Part shown: piece after piece, positions 1-12,233 of the stretch
Layout: the number at the start of each line of letters is the position of its first letter
Position numbering within the stretch: the stretch's first letter is position 1
From: Clavulina sp. PMI_390
Taxonomy: Eukaryota > Basidiomycota > Agaricomycetes > Cantharellales > Hydnaceae
Direction: 5' to 3'
Assembly (NCBI GenBank): GCA_015039315.1
Contig: WIDE01000016.1
Coordinates: 124,001-188,000, forward strand
Length of the DNA: 64,000 bases
Made by a program: the position numbers and the translations under genes
The notes under the pieces: model-generated
What the model was told of the DNA's origin: nothing
The model's database searches: none
Seen by the model: the letters and a program-made list of their open reading frames with translations, nothing else

Positions 1-343
1 CGCTGGCAGGCTACAGGGTCGCGTGCGCGTTGCAGACACAGGGAGCAGGCGTCGAACTGTCGCATGGATTCAGCGCCCAGTCGTTGCTGTCGTGCATAAG
101 GTGAGTAGCTGGTCGAAAAGCATGGAATATTGAGTTGGTACCTTCTTGGTGCCATAGTGAGCATCAAGTTTCTTGTATTCTGCGTAGGTGAAGACACTGT
201 AAGGAGGATCAACACCACTCTCAGTGTGACATAAGCGTAATCGACTCACCTGGAGGCCGTGTTATTTCTAGAGTGTTTAGTCTACGTTGATATGAGGGGT
301 GAATATTGGGCAGAGTGCTTCACAGAAGTGGTGACTGTACCAT
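1..343 (-). CDS. NOSIP-like U-box E3 ubiquitin ligase, 5' part (partial)
   Basis: Partial gene running off the left edge. Four exons can be joined in phase on the minus strand: 341-343 (only the ATG), 250-281, 142-196 and 86 down to 1. The joined N-terminus has the NOSIP (nitric oxide synthase-interacting protein) pattern: a TKHSRNNTASS start, then VFTYAEYKKLDAHYGTKK, then QRLGAESMRQFDACSLCL and ARDPVACQ, where the modified RING/U-box begins. In this family the U-box binds E2 enzymes, and animal members act in the nucleus and with spliceosomes. The start codon is alone in its exon and is followed at once by the donor gtacag. It is divergent from NOC2, with 114 bases between the two ATGs. Family call is firm; the C-terminal half is outside the window. 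Confidence 0.85.
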
Positions 344-457
344 GATGAGGCGACGATGAAGGCGGCCACAGTTTGTCCTTGTTGATCCCGGATCCCAAGC
401 AATTCACTCCTTTGGCCTGCTCGAACTTTTTCTCTCCTCCGTTTCTCTTCTGCCAGG
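344..457. promoter_or_regulatory. Shared divergent promoter of the NOSIP-like gene and NOC2
   Basis: Only 114 bases separate the two start codons, so both 5'UTRs and promoters must sit here or extend into the neighbouring transcript. There is a pyrimidine-rich run near 425-455 just before the NOC2 ATG. No TATA box is seen. Confidence 0.6.
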
Positions 458-3202
458 ATGGCCAAGAAGGGAACAAAAGCTTCGAAGAAATTCGCCCAGT
501 CTGGGCAACTTAAGAAACAGATCGACAGCAGAAGAAAGCACCAAAAGCTGAAAAAGCAGATCCAGGCTCGCAAATCGGTTCGCGGGGCTCCGTTAGCAAA
601 ACATCAAACGGAGGATGATGAAAATGATGAAGAAGTAGAGACGCAGCCCTCAGCTTCTTCGTTAAAAAAGGGCAAGGGTAAAGCTCGCCCCAAAGCTGTA
701 GATTTCTTGGACGACGACGAGGCAGAGGAGGAAATGGCAGACGATGCTGTCACGAGCAAGGGAAAGTGAGTACATTTACCTCGTTTTACATCCTACATCT
801 TATATTTGGCTTGCAATAGGTTCTCTGGAATGACCGTCGATGACCTTTTGTCTGGTAACTTTATGGACGAGGACGATAATTCTGAGGTTCGTATTGTCCA
901 CCATCCTGCTCATCCTAATATGCGTTTAACGGTACATTCGTTCAGGATGAAGGAAATGAAGGAGTCAATGATGATGACGACTATGCGTCATTAGATGAAC
1001 TAGAAGGTACTGAACCACTTGAATCCACCACTGTCTAGACCGCTTACTGTATACTGGCACGAACAGAGGACGAAGAAACACACAAAATGGAGCTTGCTGC
1101 CCTTGCGGAGAAGGACCCAGAATTCTTCAAATACCTTCAAGAAAACGACAAAGAGCTGCTGAACTTCACTGCCCCCGCTGCCCCCGCGGATGCTGATAGT
1201 GATGACGGTGGCTTTGCGCTAGATGGCGAAGATGTGGATATGGACTCTGACGAGGACGAGGACGAGGAATCACCCGTCCTGACTCTGGCGATCCTGAAGG
1301 GGTGGCAGAGGTCAATAATCGAGGTAAAGCACTAACCCCTTCCATCGGTCGTTGCACTTCTTGTTGATCATCTGTTGTCCCAACCCGTATAGACAAGGTC
1401 CTTGAGGTCATTACGCAAGCTTTTATTAGCTTTCCGAAGCGCAGCAAGGATGAATGATGAGGAGGCCGTTTCGGGCTGGAAAATTGAGGAGGCATCTGGT
1501 ATTGTTTATCCACTCTCGAATGAAGCTCCCATAACTGATTTCAAGTCTTTACAAACTCACAGTATTCAACAAGCTTGTCGTTACTGCGTTCAAGTACACT
1601 CCTGTCGTCCTTCAACACCACCTGCCCTACAAAATCCTGCCCAATGGAAAATTGTATGTTATTCCACGATCGACCTCGCTTCTGACCGCTAACGATGCCT
1701 CATTTTCTAGCAAAGCTCCTGCACAGAATGCGAAGTTCAAGGCTCTCCAGAAACTCGTCCTCTCCTACTTCCTCACCGTCATTCACTTCGTCTCTGAGCT
1801 TTCAGATGCACCGATGCAGCAACTGGCTGTTCAAGAAAGCGCAAAACTGATCCCTTATGTGATCTCAAGCCGGAAAGCAATACGAAACTACCTCAAGGTA
1901 TAAGCCGACGTTACGCCTCGTGATATTCTTGATTTGACCCCACCCTATCTCAGATGTGCTTCGACTTGTGGTCCTCTGCAGCAGATGAAGTTCGGTTGGC
2001 AGCCCTTCTAGCCATGCGTAGCCTTGTGGGTTCACAAGATGATTCAATTGTCGATCTCGTCCTTCGAGTAAGCATCTACCCTTTCTTCGGTGCATCCTGC
2101 ACACCCTATTTTGCACCACTAACTGATAATTCCAATTTTAGGGCTCTTATATGGCACTAGTTCGCTCATGTAAATCTACATCAGCTCACACTCTCCCCTC
2201 CATCAACCTCATGAAGAACTCAGCTGCCGAGCTGTATGTCGTTGATCCCTCAACCGCATACCAGCATGCATTCGGCTTCATTCGACAACTCGCAGTACAC
2301 CTTCGTAATAGCATGAAGGTTAAAAGCAAGGAGGCATACAAACAAGTGTACAATTGGCAATTTGTGCATTCGGTAGATTTCTGGGCATTGGTTCTTGCGA
2401 AGGCATGCGATGCCAAAGTCGAATCAGATAGTGGGGAAGCGAGCGAGCTCAAGCCACTCATTTATCCTTTGATCCAAGTCACTTTGGGAGCTATCAAGTA
2501 TGTTTGTAAGAAACTATAGCTTTGCAATCCTCTAATCCCGCTTTCCACAGGCTCATCCCAACTGCACGATACTATCCCCTCCATTTGCAACTTCTCCGCT
2601 CGCTCCTTCACATTATCCAACGAACAGGAACATATCTTTCCCTCGCACCGTTCCTTGTCCCCATCATCACAGCCTCCCTGTCCCCCTCCTCATCTTCAGC
2701 AAAGCCAAAAAGCGCTGCCCTCCGCCCCCTTGACATGACGCTCCATATTCGCGCCCCCGCACAATACCTGAAAACCAAATCCTACGCCGAAAGTACAGCA
2801 GAGGAGGCACTCTTTGTACTGGGCAGTTGGGCTGAATGCGTCCAAGGAAGCGTTGCGTTCCCGGAGGTTGTACTACCTGCAGTACTCGCTCTTCGGAAAG
2901 CGTTGAAGAAGGCACATTCATCTGGTGGCGGCAAGGGAGCAGCTAATGGGAAGATCGTCAGCATGGTGAAAACATTGGTGGAGCGGATCGAGGAGGGCTC
3001 GAAGTGGGTCTCGAGTAAGCGCGACAATGTCACTTTCGCGCCAGCGAATCAGACCCAAGTCCAAAGGTGGGAGAGCGAGGTGAAGGTAGAGGAAACACCA
3101 GTGGGCAAGTACATGCGCGTGCAAAGAAAAACGAGGGAAAAGAAGCAGGCGATGTTGGAGAAGGCGCGACAGGGTGAAGGAGAGGTTCTTGACAGCGATT
3201 AA
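458..3202 (+). CDS. NOC2: Nucleolar complex protein 2 (Noc2 family)
   Basis: Ribosome biogenesis factor. Noc2 pairs with Noc1 and then Noc3 to move pre-60S particles from nucleolus to nucleoplasm. The N-terminus is basic (MAKKGTKASKKFAQSG) and is followed by acidic D/E-rich segments, as usual in Noc2. Recognisable blocks are FSGMTVDDLLSGNFMDED, EFFKYLQENDKELLNF, LRKLLLAFRSAARMND, the YKQVYNWQFVHSVDFW core and the C-terminal ARYYPLHLQLLRSLLHI region. About eight exons are inferred; the first ends at 765 and rejoins at GTTCTCTGG in phase. The last exon has a lysine-rich tail and stops at 3200-3202. The gene is convergent with the Pol III subunit gene (205 bases between stops). Identification is strong; some internal splice sites are approximate. 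Confidence 0.9.
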
Positions 3203-3407
3203 GAGTAAGGAGCCTGATAAACTGCGGACTCCATCTTCTTTTGCATTCTTTCTCTTGCCTTTACGGCATCATGTAAATGTTTTTGTGTTGTTGTTAGATG
3301 TCTTCTACAAGGGCGTTACAACATGAAGGGCTGGCCTTAGACCCAAAGCAAACGAAAGCTAATGCGAAAGCTACAACAAACAGGGCAGGCGAAGCAATTT
3401 GGCACAA

Positions 3408-6400
3408 TCAACGATCCTCCAATATTAGTCTTGGGACAATGTTCATTGACATCATCTAATCAGAAGGACGATTCAGTCCTTGGTCCTTTAATTGTCTGTG
3501 GAAGCGAAAGCGTCGGACATACCTCCTGGAACAGTAACTTGGCAGCATAAGGGATAGTGAGCTTCGAGATAGTTTTCGAACTCTTGCAGTGAGTGCACCA
3601 GCCGCCATATCCCATCAGGCCGCACGTCTCACAGCAGCTAACCTCAAAGGCATCGGAAGAGATCATCAGGCGCTCAAGCAGAAGTTGCGTGGCGCCATAA
3701 CCAATCAAACAATCACGTTCCATTTCTCCTAAACGAAGACCTCCGTCTCGGGAGCGACCTTCGGTCGGCTGACGGGTCAACGTAGCTCGAGGGCCCCTAG
3801 ATAATAAACGAGGATGAGGTCTCAATTAAATCAGGCAGTGAAATAGTGTGCTAACCTTGACCGGGCGTGCATCTTATCCATGACCATGTGTTCTAGAGGA
3901 AAGCTCAGTAAAAAGATGAGGACTGATCGACTTGAGAGGCCTACTTAGTTTCTATCCTCAACAATATTAGCATTTAGCGAGCGGTAAAGGAGGGATATAG
4001 GTACTCACCTGGTAGAAGATTGGACCAAAGTAGGTATAGGCTTCCATAGGCTCCCCAGTGATCCCGCTCGTCAAGGAATCCTTCCCGCTATAGCTAAAGC
4101 CATGGGCGATGAGGATCTTTGACATGTCGTCGACCTGCATGCAAGTACAAAATGAGTTAAAGATTGTGACCGAGCATGACTCAGCACTCCTACCTTGGAA
4201 CCTCCAAACGCAGTTCCATATTGCAGTTTCCCTGCCAGGACTCCGGCCTTTCCTGCAAGAAGTTCAATCATCTTCCCCACAGTCATACGAGAGGGGAAAC
4301 CGTGAGGGTTCATGATGGTATCTACATCAACCTGTCAGTACTTAGTTTGCATTGTCGAGTCTATGATACACATACCAGGGCAAATGCCTTGATCGTTGAA
4401 CGGCATGTCTTCTTGATTGACGATCAAACCGCAGACACCTTTCTGACCGTGTCGTGAGGAGAACTTGTCTCCCAGTTCAGGTCGTCGTGTTTGTCTCATC
4501 AGAATCTTGATCAAGGTGCTGTTCGTCTCGCCACTTGTCAACATAACATGGTCGATGAATCCGAAAGTGGGACTTTTGTACGACATTGGAGTGCTGCGAT
4601 AGCTGACGATGGATTCAGAGCCAGTGAAACCACGATCGGATGCGTTCGCAGGAGACTGTTTATTGACGAGATAATCCCCACCGAAAACCTTATTGCCAGG
4701 AGCGCCAATCCCATCTTGATCGAGGGCGTCGTAGCGTCGGTCTCGAGGGGGTTTAAACTTTTTGGGTCCGTCAGGTTCGTTTTTCACCTCTTCTTTGGGA
4801 GGTGGGTCAATGAGTCGGTCATACCTGAGATGAGAGCCTTCTTCAGTGACTAGGATTACGGAAGAAGCTGGGAGTAGATACGTACGTGCCGTTATCGTAA
4901 CGCCTAAGGAAGGTGGTGTATTTCCTCATTACCTGGCATCGACCGTAACCTCTATCAACACTCGCCTAGACAGTAAGTCGAAAGAAGTCAGGGACGATCT
5001 CTTGGAGAATGATCGACAAGCACCCACCTTGTTGAGAATGAGAGCATCCTCAATATCATATCCAGAGTAGCTCATGACAGCAACGGTAGCATTATTACCA
5101 GCCGGAAGCTTGTCATAACCAGTCAGCTCAATAGTCTTGGTCTTTACCATTGGCTGTTGCGGGTATACCGAGAGATACAATAGCGTGTCGATCCTGTTGA
5201 GCTGATTATACCCAATAGCACCAATAGCTTGCTTGCCCATTGCACATTGATAAGTGTTTCGTGGAGATTGGTTATGGTGAGGGTAGGGGATGAGGCCAGC
5301 GACAGCACCCAATATAGTGAAGGGCTCGATCTCGAGGTGCGTGGTATGCTCATCAATCATGTTCTCATAAAGCGCGATCTTGGTGTCATTCTCTTCGTTC
5401 ACATCGAGGTATTCCACTAGACCTTTGCCCAGGAAGTCCTCAAACTTGACGACTTTCTTCTTGAGCAACTATTCACGTGAAGGTGAGCAATAGCGGGATG
5501 GGCGATAGATAATAAGGGACAGAACCCGAATGCGTACCACAATATGTTCCTCTCTCACAAGAGGTCTCTGGTTTTCAACGATAATGATTGGCCGACAAAT
5601 TCGTCCGCCGTCACAGGCAATGTACACGATCTTGTGGTGAATGTTCATGTAGATGCTCACGAACTCGTTCACTCGACCAGCACGTCGTAGTTGTCGGAAC
5701 GACCGAACGAATTGTCTAGGCACCCTTGTGAGGCCAATAATGTTGCCGTTGACATTAACCATGTATGTATCCGGAGCGTGAATCTCGAAGCCAGTGGCTA
5801 GAGCGATGTCTACATCCAAGGGATCATGAACCAATAAATGCGGTGAAGATAGCTGGACGAACGATAAAGACGGACCTTCGACACCAAGCATATATGCAAG
5901 CTTGATGATTGGCTCCTCCTCGACATCGGTAGTAATGTGGGTCATGAGCGCCAAGTTTTTCACCAGCCCACATGCTTCTCCTTCGGGAGTATCACTAGGG
6001 CACCAGACACCCCATTGACTAGGCTGAAGCGCACGTGGACCACTGACCTTCCTCGACTTTTCAAACTGCGAGGAAATACGAGTCATCATCCCTAGCGCGG
6101 CAATAAAGCTGAGCCGACTCAGGACGTGGGTAACACCTGCACGTTCCATTCGGAATCGCTTGATATTCCAGTTGCCTGTGCTGATAGCGCGGATGAAGCC
6201 TGCCGTGATAGACTCCGTGGTGAAAGTCATCGTATTACCCGCATCAAAGATGTTTGTTCGGGAGGTCTTCTTGAGTTCATCATCAAAGCGACGCTTGAGC
6301 TCCTTGTTGTGGGTCTTGAACAAGTCTTCGAAAAGGAGGGCAAGCAGCTGGCCCGCACTGATCGTCATGTCAGTTGAAGAGTGTTAAGTTGAAGGGTATG

Positions 6401-7932
6401 CAAAACACGCACAGCTCCAGACGTTTATTTCCAACATAATCCCGATCGTCTACAGAGTTTGCGTCATCCATTGCCATCAACACTCGCCGAGCCATGATGG
6501 CAGTATAGATCGCTTTTGGTCGCAGATTGAAATCTGGTACCTCGATATGTGCCAACACGATCGTCGACATCGCCTCGAGCGCTTCTTCCCAATTAGGCCT
6601 GCGAGGTCCAGACGTTGAGCCGGGCCCAGCCCACCGCCTCTTCACCCTTGCACCAATATAGTCGAGGGCCTGCATTCGCGTAAACACTTGCTTCTGGGCG
6701 GCCTCCTCGATGTTGATCGCAAAGGTATGTTTGTAGTCTTCGCTAAAACCTGCGACCAGCATCATCATCTCCTTGTCCGATTGGATTCCCATCGCTCTGA
6801 GGGCGATACAGATGGGGATGTCTTCAGAAAAAGTGTTGTGGAGCAGGTAGATCTTTGATTTTTTGCTGCTGACATAGGTTTTTGATTTACGCTCTTGTGA
6901 GCTCCTAGAGAGATAGTGAGAGGGCGTGTTAGAGAGTCGTGAGCGATCGAAAAAATGATACGCGTTTGGTGAAACAGCACGCACGACGTAACATGAGCTG
7001 TAGCTGTGCCTTTTTCCTTGTCTGTCTCGACAATGATACGATTCTTACTCAGCTGCTCCTGAACGAGGATGACCTTCTCAGTCCCTTTGACAATGAAGTA
7101 CCCTCCAGGATCGAGGGGGCACTCATTCAGCTTAGCAAGCTCGGCCTCAGATTTGCCAGCGAGCACACACTTGTTGCTCTTGAGCATAATGGGCAGGTGC
7201 CCAATCACGATCTCTGGGTTGCTCACGAGCTGCTTGCCACGGATGTAGTCGACGGACACCACGATCGGGGCATAGTACGAGGTGTCGCGGAGCCGGCACT
7301 CGTGAGGAGTGACCACTCGATCGATAGCCTCGGCATCGTGTCGTTGGGGTTGGCCTACTCGCACGTTCGTGTATTTGAGGAAGAAGTTGGGGTCAAGGTC
7401 TGAGGTGATTTTGTTATTCGCTTGGACAATTTTTTTGAGCTCAACATCGACAAAATAGTTGAAGGAATCGATATGCTGCTTGACGAGACCTTTGGTACTG
7501 AGGAAAGCAGGGAGGAGTTGCCATTTTTCCTGAAAGAGAGGTCAAGATGTTATGATAAATCGGTATGCATCTAGGTTTGGAGGGACTTCGATATCGAAAG
7601 AGTCTCGATGTTGGGATGAGAATGGAAGAACACACCTCGACTGTTTTGATGGGATCATTCAGCTTCAACCCCCTCCACGTCTTTGTAGTTATCTCTTCCC
7701 AGCTATGAAGATCTTCCGCACTCGGGTATATCTCTTTTGGAGGCTGAGGTTTGGGCGCAGCAGTCTTTGTAGCAGCAGATGGCCCAGGTTTGGAAGCACT
7801 TGCGGTTCTAGTCGCCGAGATAGCAGATGATTTCCCTTTCGCAGAAGACGATGCGGTCGTTTTAGGTGCAGAAGAAGAAGAAGAAGAGGCTGCAGGGGTT
7901 GCCGCATCAGCTTTTGCCTTGCGAGGAGGCAT
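3408..7932 (-). CDS. RPC2: RNA polymerase III second-largest subunit (RPC2/Ret1)
   Basis: Catalytic beta-like subunit of RNA polymerase III, which makes tRNA, 5S rRNA and U6. Features distinguishing it from Pol I/II are [19 protein letters not shown] and the [14 protein letters not shown] block. Conserved polymerase signatures include the rudder/fork segment [56 protein letters not shown] and a terminal CCETCG...WCTHCK zinc site. The C-terminus is split by an intron: LLFQE joins in phase to [15 protein letters not shown] with the stop at 3408-3410. The start is taken at [10 protein letters not shown] (7932), followed by an S/A/P-rich low-complexity leader not usual in short Ret1 proteins. An in-frame ATG at 7983 would add 17 residues. 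Many introns. Confidence 0.93.
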
Positions 7933-8070
7933 CGAGCCCACAAGACTCAGACGAGGGTAGTCAGCGTCACACGAGGAAATCATTGTGTCACGCGAGGCAA
8001 TTCACGAGAATCGTGCGGGAAGGAGGCCATTCTACAGCATCTAAACGCAGCTAATGCACTATCAAGCACT

Positions 8071-9626
8071 CTATATAGAAGGAAAATACGCCTCGAGCTC
8101 GAAATAGCGATACAGATCTCCAACCAAGTACAGACTCCCAGCCAGTACGACAGTTCCTTGCGTTGGCTCCGACCTGCTGACCTCGTGTGCCCATACTAGA
8201 GCGCGCTGTAGTGAGCCAGAAGCATCTTCCTTGCTATTTGAGGCGCTCCCTACGACTTTGGAATCCACCGATTGCGTCTCAAAGGACTGCACGATCCCAC
8301 GACTCCCTACAAGCCGGTGCACAATCGGGAGCAGCTCCGAGATGGGAACATTCTTCACCCACGGCATCCCGGCTACTGGCTCCGTGAATTTTACCAACGC
8401 TACACGATCTCCTTCCTGAAGCAGGGGTTCAAGAACCGATTCTGGCGTTTTAGGAGGAGAGTGGGATAGAGCGAGAATGAACGTGCATGGAGGCCGAGAA
8501 AAGTCGATGGGTGGAATTGATGATGAGGGAGGAGGAGATAGATCCGCTGGATTTGGCGAGTGGGAGGGCAGGGTGCGCAAGTATTCTGCCAGAGTAGTTG
8601 CAGATGCTGCATTGTGAGCACCGTCCACCAGCAAATGCAACTTGGGTGTTGTGGAAGATTCCAGTTCTGAGGAGCTTGATTCATTGCCCAGGTTAATAGT
8701 GTGCCAGCTTAGCCTTCCAGGCCACCGTGCACTTTCCAGCCCTTTGACAACATGATCGTTGGTAAGATGCCCAAACAGCTGCGGGCGGGATGCGAAGAGC
8801 TGAACAAGGACGCTATACGCAATTCGTGCATTGGAGCGCTGATGGGCTCCATAAAGCCCGAGACGGATTGAAAGAAGTGCTGGTTGAGACGGGTCCACCG
8901 AGGGCAGAAGGAGGATTTGAGAGTCGCTTGCTTCTACGGTCCATTATTGCACGATGAGGCTTGGGGACAGCAGAAACAAGTGAAATGCTTGCCTGGGATT
9001 TCTGTAACTGCTCGGATAATGACGGCATTTTGCCCGTCTGCGACAGCCTTAACCGCTTCGTACACATCAGACTCATTTGCAAGAGCTTGGTCCCCCAGCA
9101 CGACCCTCCCATTCCTCCGGATGATTCCAGCTTTCTCTCGAGCAATTTCGGAAATCGTAGATCCAAGAAATGCCTGATGATCGATATCGATAGCCGTGAT
9201 CGCCGAAATAAGCATTACACTGTCAGGTAGGGCGTTCGTTGCGTCCAGGCGTCCACCCATCCCCACTTCAAGCACCACAACATCAACTGCGGCACGCTCA
9301 AATGAATCAATCGCACAGGCTGTGAGGAGCTCGAACGAGCTTGCTCCTATCGAGTTTTCATCAGAAAGTCTTTCAATCTTTGCGGATGTATGCTCGTATT
9401 CCTCTTGTGAGATCGAGGAGCCATTGATAGTGATGCAGTCCCAGACATACACCAGATGAGGGGAGGTGAATTTCCCGACCTTCATACCGCTTTTCAGGAG
9501 GACAGACTCGATAAATGTCGATACGCTGCCTTTCCCATTTGTCCCAGCGACGTGAATGGTCGGGCGGGAGTAAGGGACATGCTCGAGAAGCGCGATCATT
9601 CGTTCTAGTCCCAGATTGATCGCCAT
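8071..9626 (-). CDS. FOL3: Dihydrofolate synthase (folylpolyglutamate synthase family)
   Basis: ATP-dependent Mur-ligase-type enzyme that joins glutamate to dihydropteroate in folate synthesis. It starts MAINLGLERMIALLEHV, as short fungal Fol3 proteins do, then the P-loop HVAGTNGKGSVSTF, FTSPHLVYVWDCITING, VLEVGMGGRLDATNA and SAITAIDIDHQAFLG, followed by a second-exon glutamate-ligase domain with LLVDGAHNAASA and LALSHSPPK. Two exons meet at EIPEASDSQ; the intron has a GC donor (CAG|GCAAGC) and ends in gtag near 8936. The short length and lack of a clear leader favour dihydrofolate synthase over polyglutamate synthase. An in-frame ATG at 9779 would give a 51-residue extension and would overlap the Ohr start. 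Confidence 0.88.
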
Positions 9627-9777
9627 AGCCGTTCTTTCTTCTTGAGTAAGTGGAGCATTGAGAATCCTTAGTACTTCAAAGCCAGAAAAATCAGAGGGAG
9701 ATCGGGCAGCTTGCCTGATATGACCGCGGGAATAGTTGGCCGACGCCGACGACAACAGCGGACCAAACACCCCAACC

Positions 9778-10586
9778 ATGTCGTTCCTCAGAGTCGCATC
9801 GCGTTCTGCTACTACTACAGTCAGGCCCGCCTTTAAGGCATCGTCTTTCGTCCAGAGGCGTGGAATCATCACCCTCAAGGAGCACAAGGTGAGCCTTACG
9901 ATTGAGGGGTTCAAAGCACACTGGCTCATGACGTGATGGGGCTGGGTAGTACACTGCGACCGCCACCGCGACTGGTGCTGGCCGCAATGGAAACGTTACC
10001 TCTAATGACGGGTATGCATATCTCCCATACCGCGTACAGGATCTTGTTGTTCTGATTGCGTTGCTTGTAGGACTGCTACTCCGCTCGAGCTGAAGCTCGC
10101 GACTCCCAACGCCCTTGGCGGTACGGGTGAGGGTGTTAATCCTGAGCAATTGTTCGCATCAGGCTATTCTGGTGTGTGTTTATTGCTGTACCATGAAGGT
10201 CTCTAGTCTGATACCAGAGCTATGCAGCTTGCTTCCTCGGAGCCCTTCAGGCAGTTGCAGCGCAACAAGGAAAGAAGGATGCTGTGAAGAATGCCAGCAT
10301 TACTGCGAATGTCCACATTGGTACCCCGAATGACCGAGTGAGTCTCTCTTGTGAGAGTCCTATCCGCTGAATGCTGATCATACTACAGCCTGGCTTCGGA
10401 ATCGCTGTTGACTTGACCGTGTCGGGGGTTGAGGATCAGGAGCTCATTGATGCGGCGCACGCTGTGAGTCTACTTCTGTCTTATTGATGCTTGTCGCCCC
10501 TGTTCACTCTGTGATTTGCCCTCCAGTTCTGCCCTTACAGCCGCCTGCTTAACCATGGTGGAGTAGTGAATGTCAAATCAGGGTAG
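9778..10586 (+). CDS. Ohr/OsmC-type organic hydroperoxide resistance protein
   Basis: Thiol peroxidase that reduces organic and fatty-acid hydroperoxides. Exon 1 (9778-9888) encodes a basic, hydroxylated leader (MSFLRVASRSATTTVRP...VQRRG) that looks like a mitochondrial presequence. Joined exons give YTATATATGAGRNGNV, LKLATPNALGGTGEGVNPEQ, LFASGYSACFLGALQ, NASITANVHIGTPND, GFGIAVDLTVSG and a final FCPYSRLLNHGGVVNVKSG. Both reactive cysteines of Ohr are present, in ACFLGAL and FCPYS. About five exons with short introns; stop at 10584-10586. Divergent from dihydrofolate synthase. Ohr is common in basidiomycetes and of bacterial ancestry as a family; nothing here suggests recent transfer, since it is fully intron-bearing. 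Confidence 0.88.
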
Positions 10587-10899
10587 ATTACCTCAGGGAT
10601 CTGCACCTCGAATACTCGAAAAGACCGCAGAAATGTCTCTGTATATTGCTTGGATGCGTAAATCAGGAATAGACTTTCTATGAATTTCCATGTATTTCCA
10701 GACTCGAGGGCGCTTCCGGCGTCCAATTTTGTTTGCGCAAATTGCATTTCGGATTCGTGACTCGGGGAATGAGCACAGGATAGCGTGACAACCTGTGACC
10801 TGCCTTGATCACACTCTCGCTCCTCATCTCATCTCCTGACCCCATATACATACATCCGAGCAGTTCGCTTCTCCCTAGTCTACTCTTCGTTGCGTTTCG
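10587..10899. other. Intergenic, Ohr to Ubc7-like E2
   Basis: The region holds the 3' end of the Ohr transcript and the promoter of the E2 gene. No coding exon, tRNA or repeat is recognised. A pyrimidine-rich stretch precedes the E2 ATG. Confidence 0.5.
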
Positions 10900-12233
10900 A
10901 TGGCCTCTGGAGACGGAAAGAACAACCTCATTCTCCGTCGTCAACTCGCTGGTGAGTAGCCCTCCTGTCATGCGCACAGCTGTGCATCTATCGAGTGCTT
11001 GGATGCTCGCCACCATCCCGATCTCCCTTTCATGCGAGGACAACAACCGATCTGACCTCACCCGCCATATTGCCATGTATCGCTGCAGATCTCAAGAAGA
11101 ACCCCGTCGATGGCTTCTCAGCAGGTTCGTTTCTAGATCCCCTGATCGTGGCGTGCACTAACACTGAGGCGCTGACTTACTTCCTCATCCTTCCCTCCGC
11201 GCGGCATCCGCCCTTATAAACCGCTCCATACCGCTATGCAGGCCTCGTAGACGATGACAATCTCCTGGTATGGGAAATCGTCCTTATTGGGTAGGTTGTT
11301 TCTCCTGTGTTCTTTCGGACCTTTGCCTTTTGGCACTGCCATTAGACACAGCCAGTCTCACTAACAGAATAATCACCCGTTGACCCCCTTTTAGGCCGGC
11401 AGATACTTTATAGTGCGTGTTTCTCTCTTAAGGAGCTCGTTCCATTGCTGACTTGAGACCGCTCCGCGCGAATCTCTCCGATGCCGCCACTAATATAACC
11501 GAACCTGTAGTGAGGGCGGATTCTTCAGAGCTATATTAACCTTCCCTCCCGTACGTATATTTCATCGTGCATCATGTCCTCCCGCCGTCGCTTGAGCTCT
11601 GAATCGCGGCCCCTTTTCGTACCCTGTCCTTGGTTCAGGAATATCCCCTCCTTCCACCCAAGATGAGATTCGTCACTCAGATGTGGCACCCTAATAGTAG
11701 GCATTAAGCTCTTGTATGTCATACCTCACTCATCCCTCACTCGACTGGCCATCATTATTAGTCTACGAGAATGGTGAAGTCTGCATCTCCATCTTGGTGT
11801 GTATTGTGCATTCTCCCTACCACTTCGTGGCCATAACTTATTTGTTTTATTAGCATGCACCCGGTGAAGATCAGTGGGGATACGAAGCGGCAAGCGAGCG
11901 ATGGCTACCAATTTATACTGTGGAGACGATTGTAAGTCACCACGTGCAGGTCAAATGTCACAAGTCAAATTCCTCACCCTCTTCACCCCATTTCACGCCC
12001 CTCAAAATGGCTAAAATCAAAAGATGGTCTCGGTAACATCCCTCCTCAGTCAAGACCCTCCAAGTTTGGACAGTCCAGCCAATGTTGACGCCGCTGTATG
12101 TGAACTTTGATACCCGCCTATCAGATGAGGTGCTGACGCTTCTGAATTTTGGCTCTAGAAACAAGTACGAGAGGATCTCGCCGGCTACCGCTCGAAGGTG
12201 CGGCGTTTGGCGTCGCAGAGCGCAGAGTTTTAG
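10900..12233 (+). CDS. Ubiquitin-conjugating enzyme E2, Ubc7/UBE2G type
   Basis: E2 that carries ubiquitin on an active-site cysteine; Ubc7/UBE2G enzymes work with membrane E3 ligases in ER-associated degradation. The protein is visible only after joining about ten small exons: 10900-10951, 11089-11124, 11242-11290, 11395-11412, 11511-11550, 11639-11696, about 11761-11798, about 11852-11931, about 12025-12094 and about 12161-12233. The joined product starts MASGDGKNNLILRRQLA and reads DLKKNPVDGFSAGLVDDDN, GPADTLYEGGFFRAILTFPP, EYPLLPPKMRFVTQMWHPN, YENGEVCISIL (catalytic Cys), then the acidic loop HAPGEDQWGYEAASERWLP specific to this class, and DSPANVDAAKQVREDLAGY. It ends LASQSAEF. Cytosolic or ER-surface. 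Confidence 0.9.
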
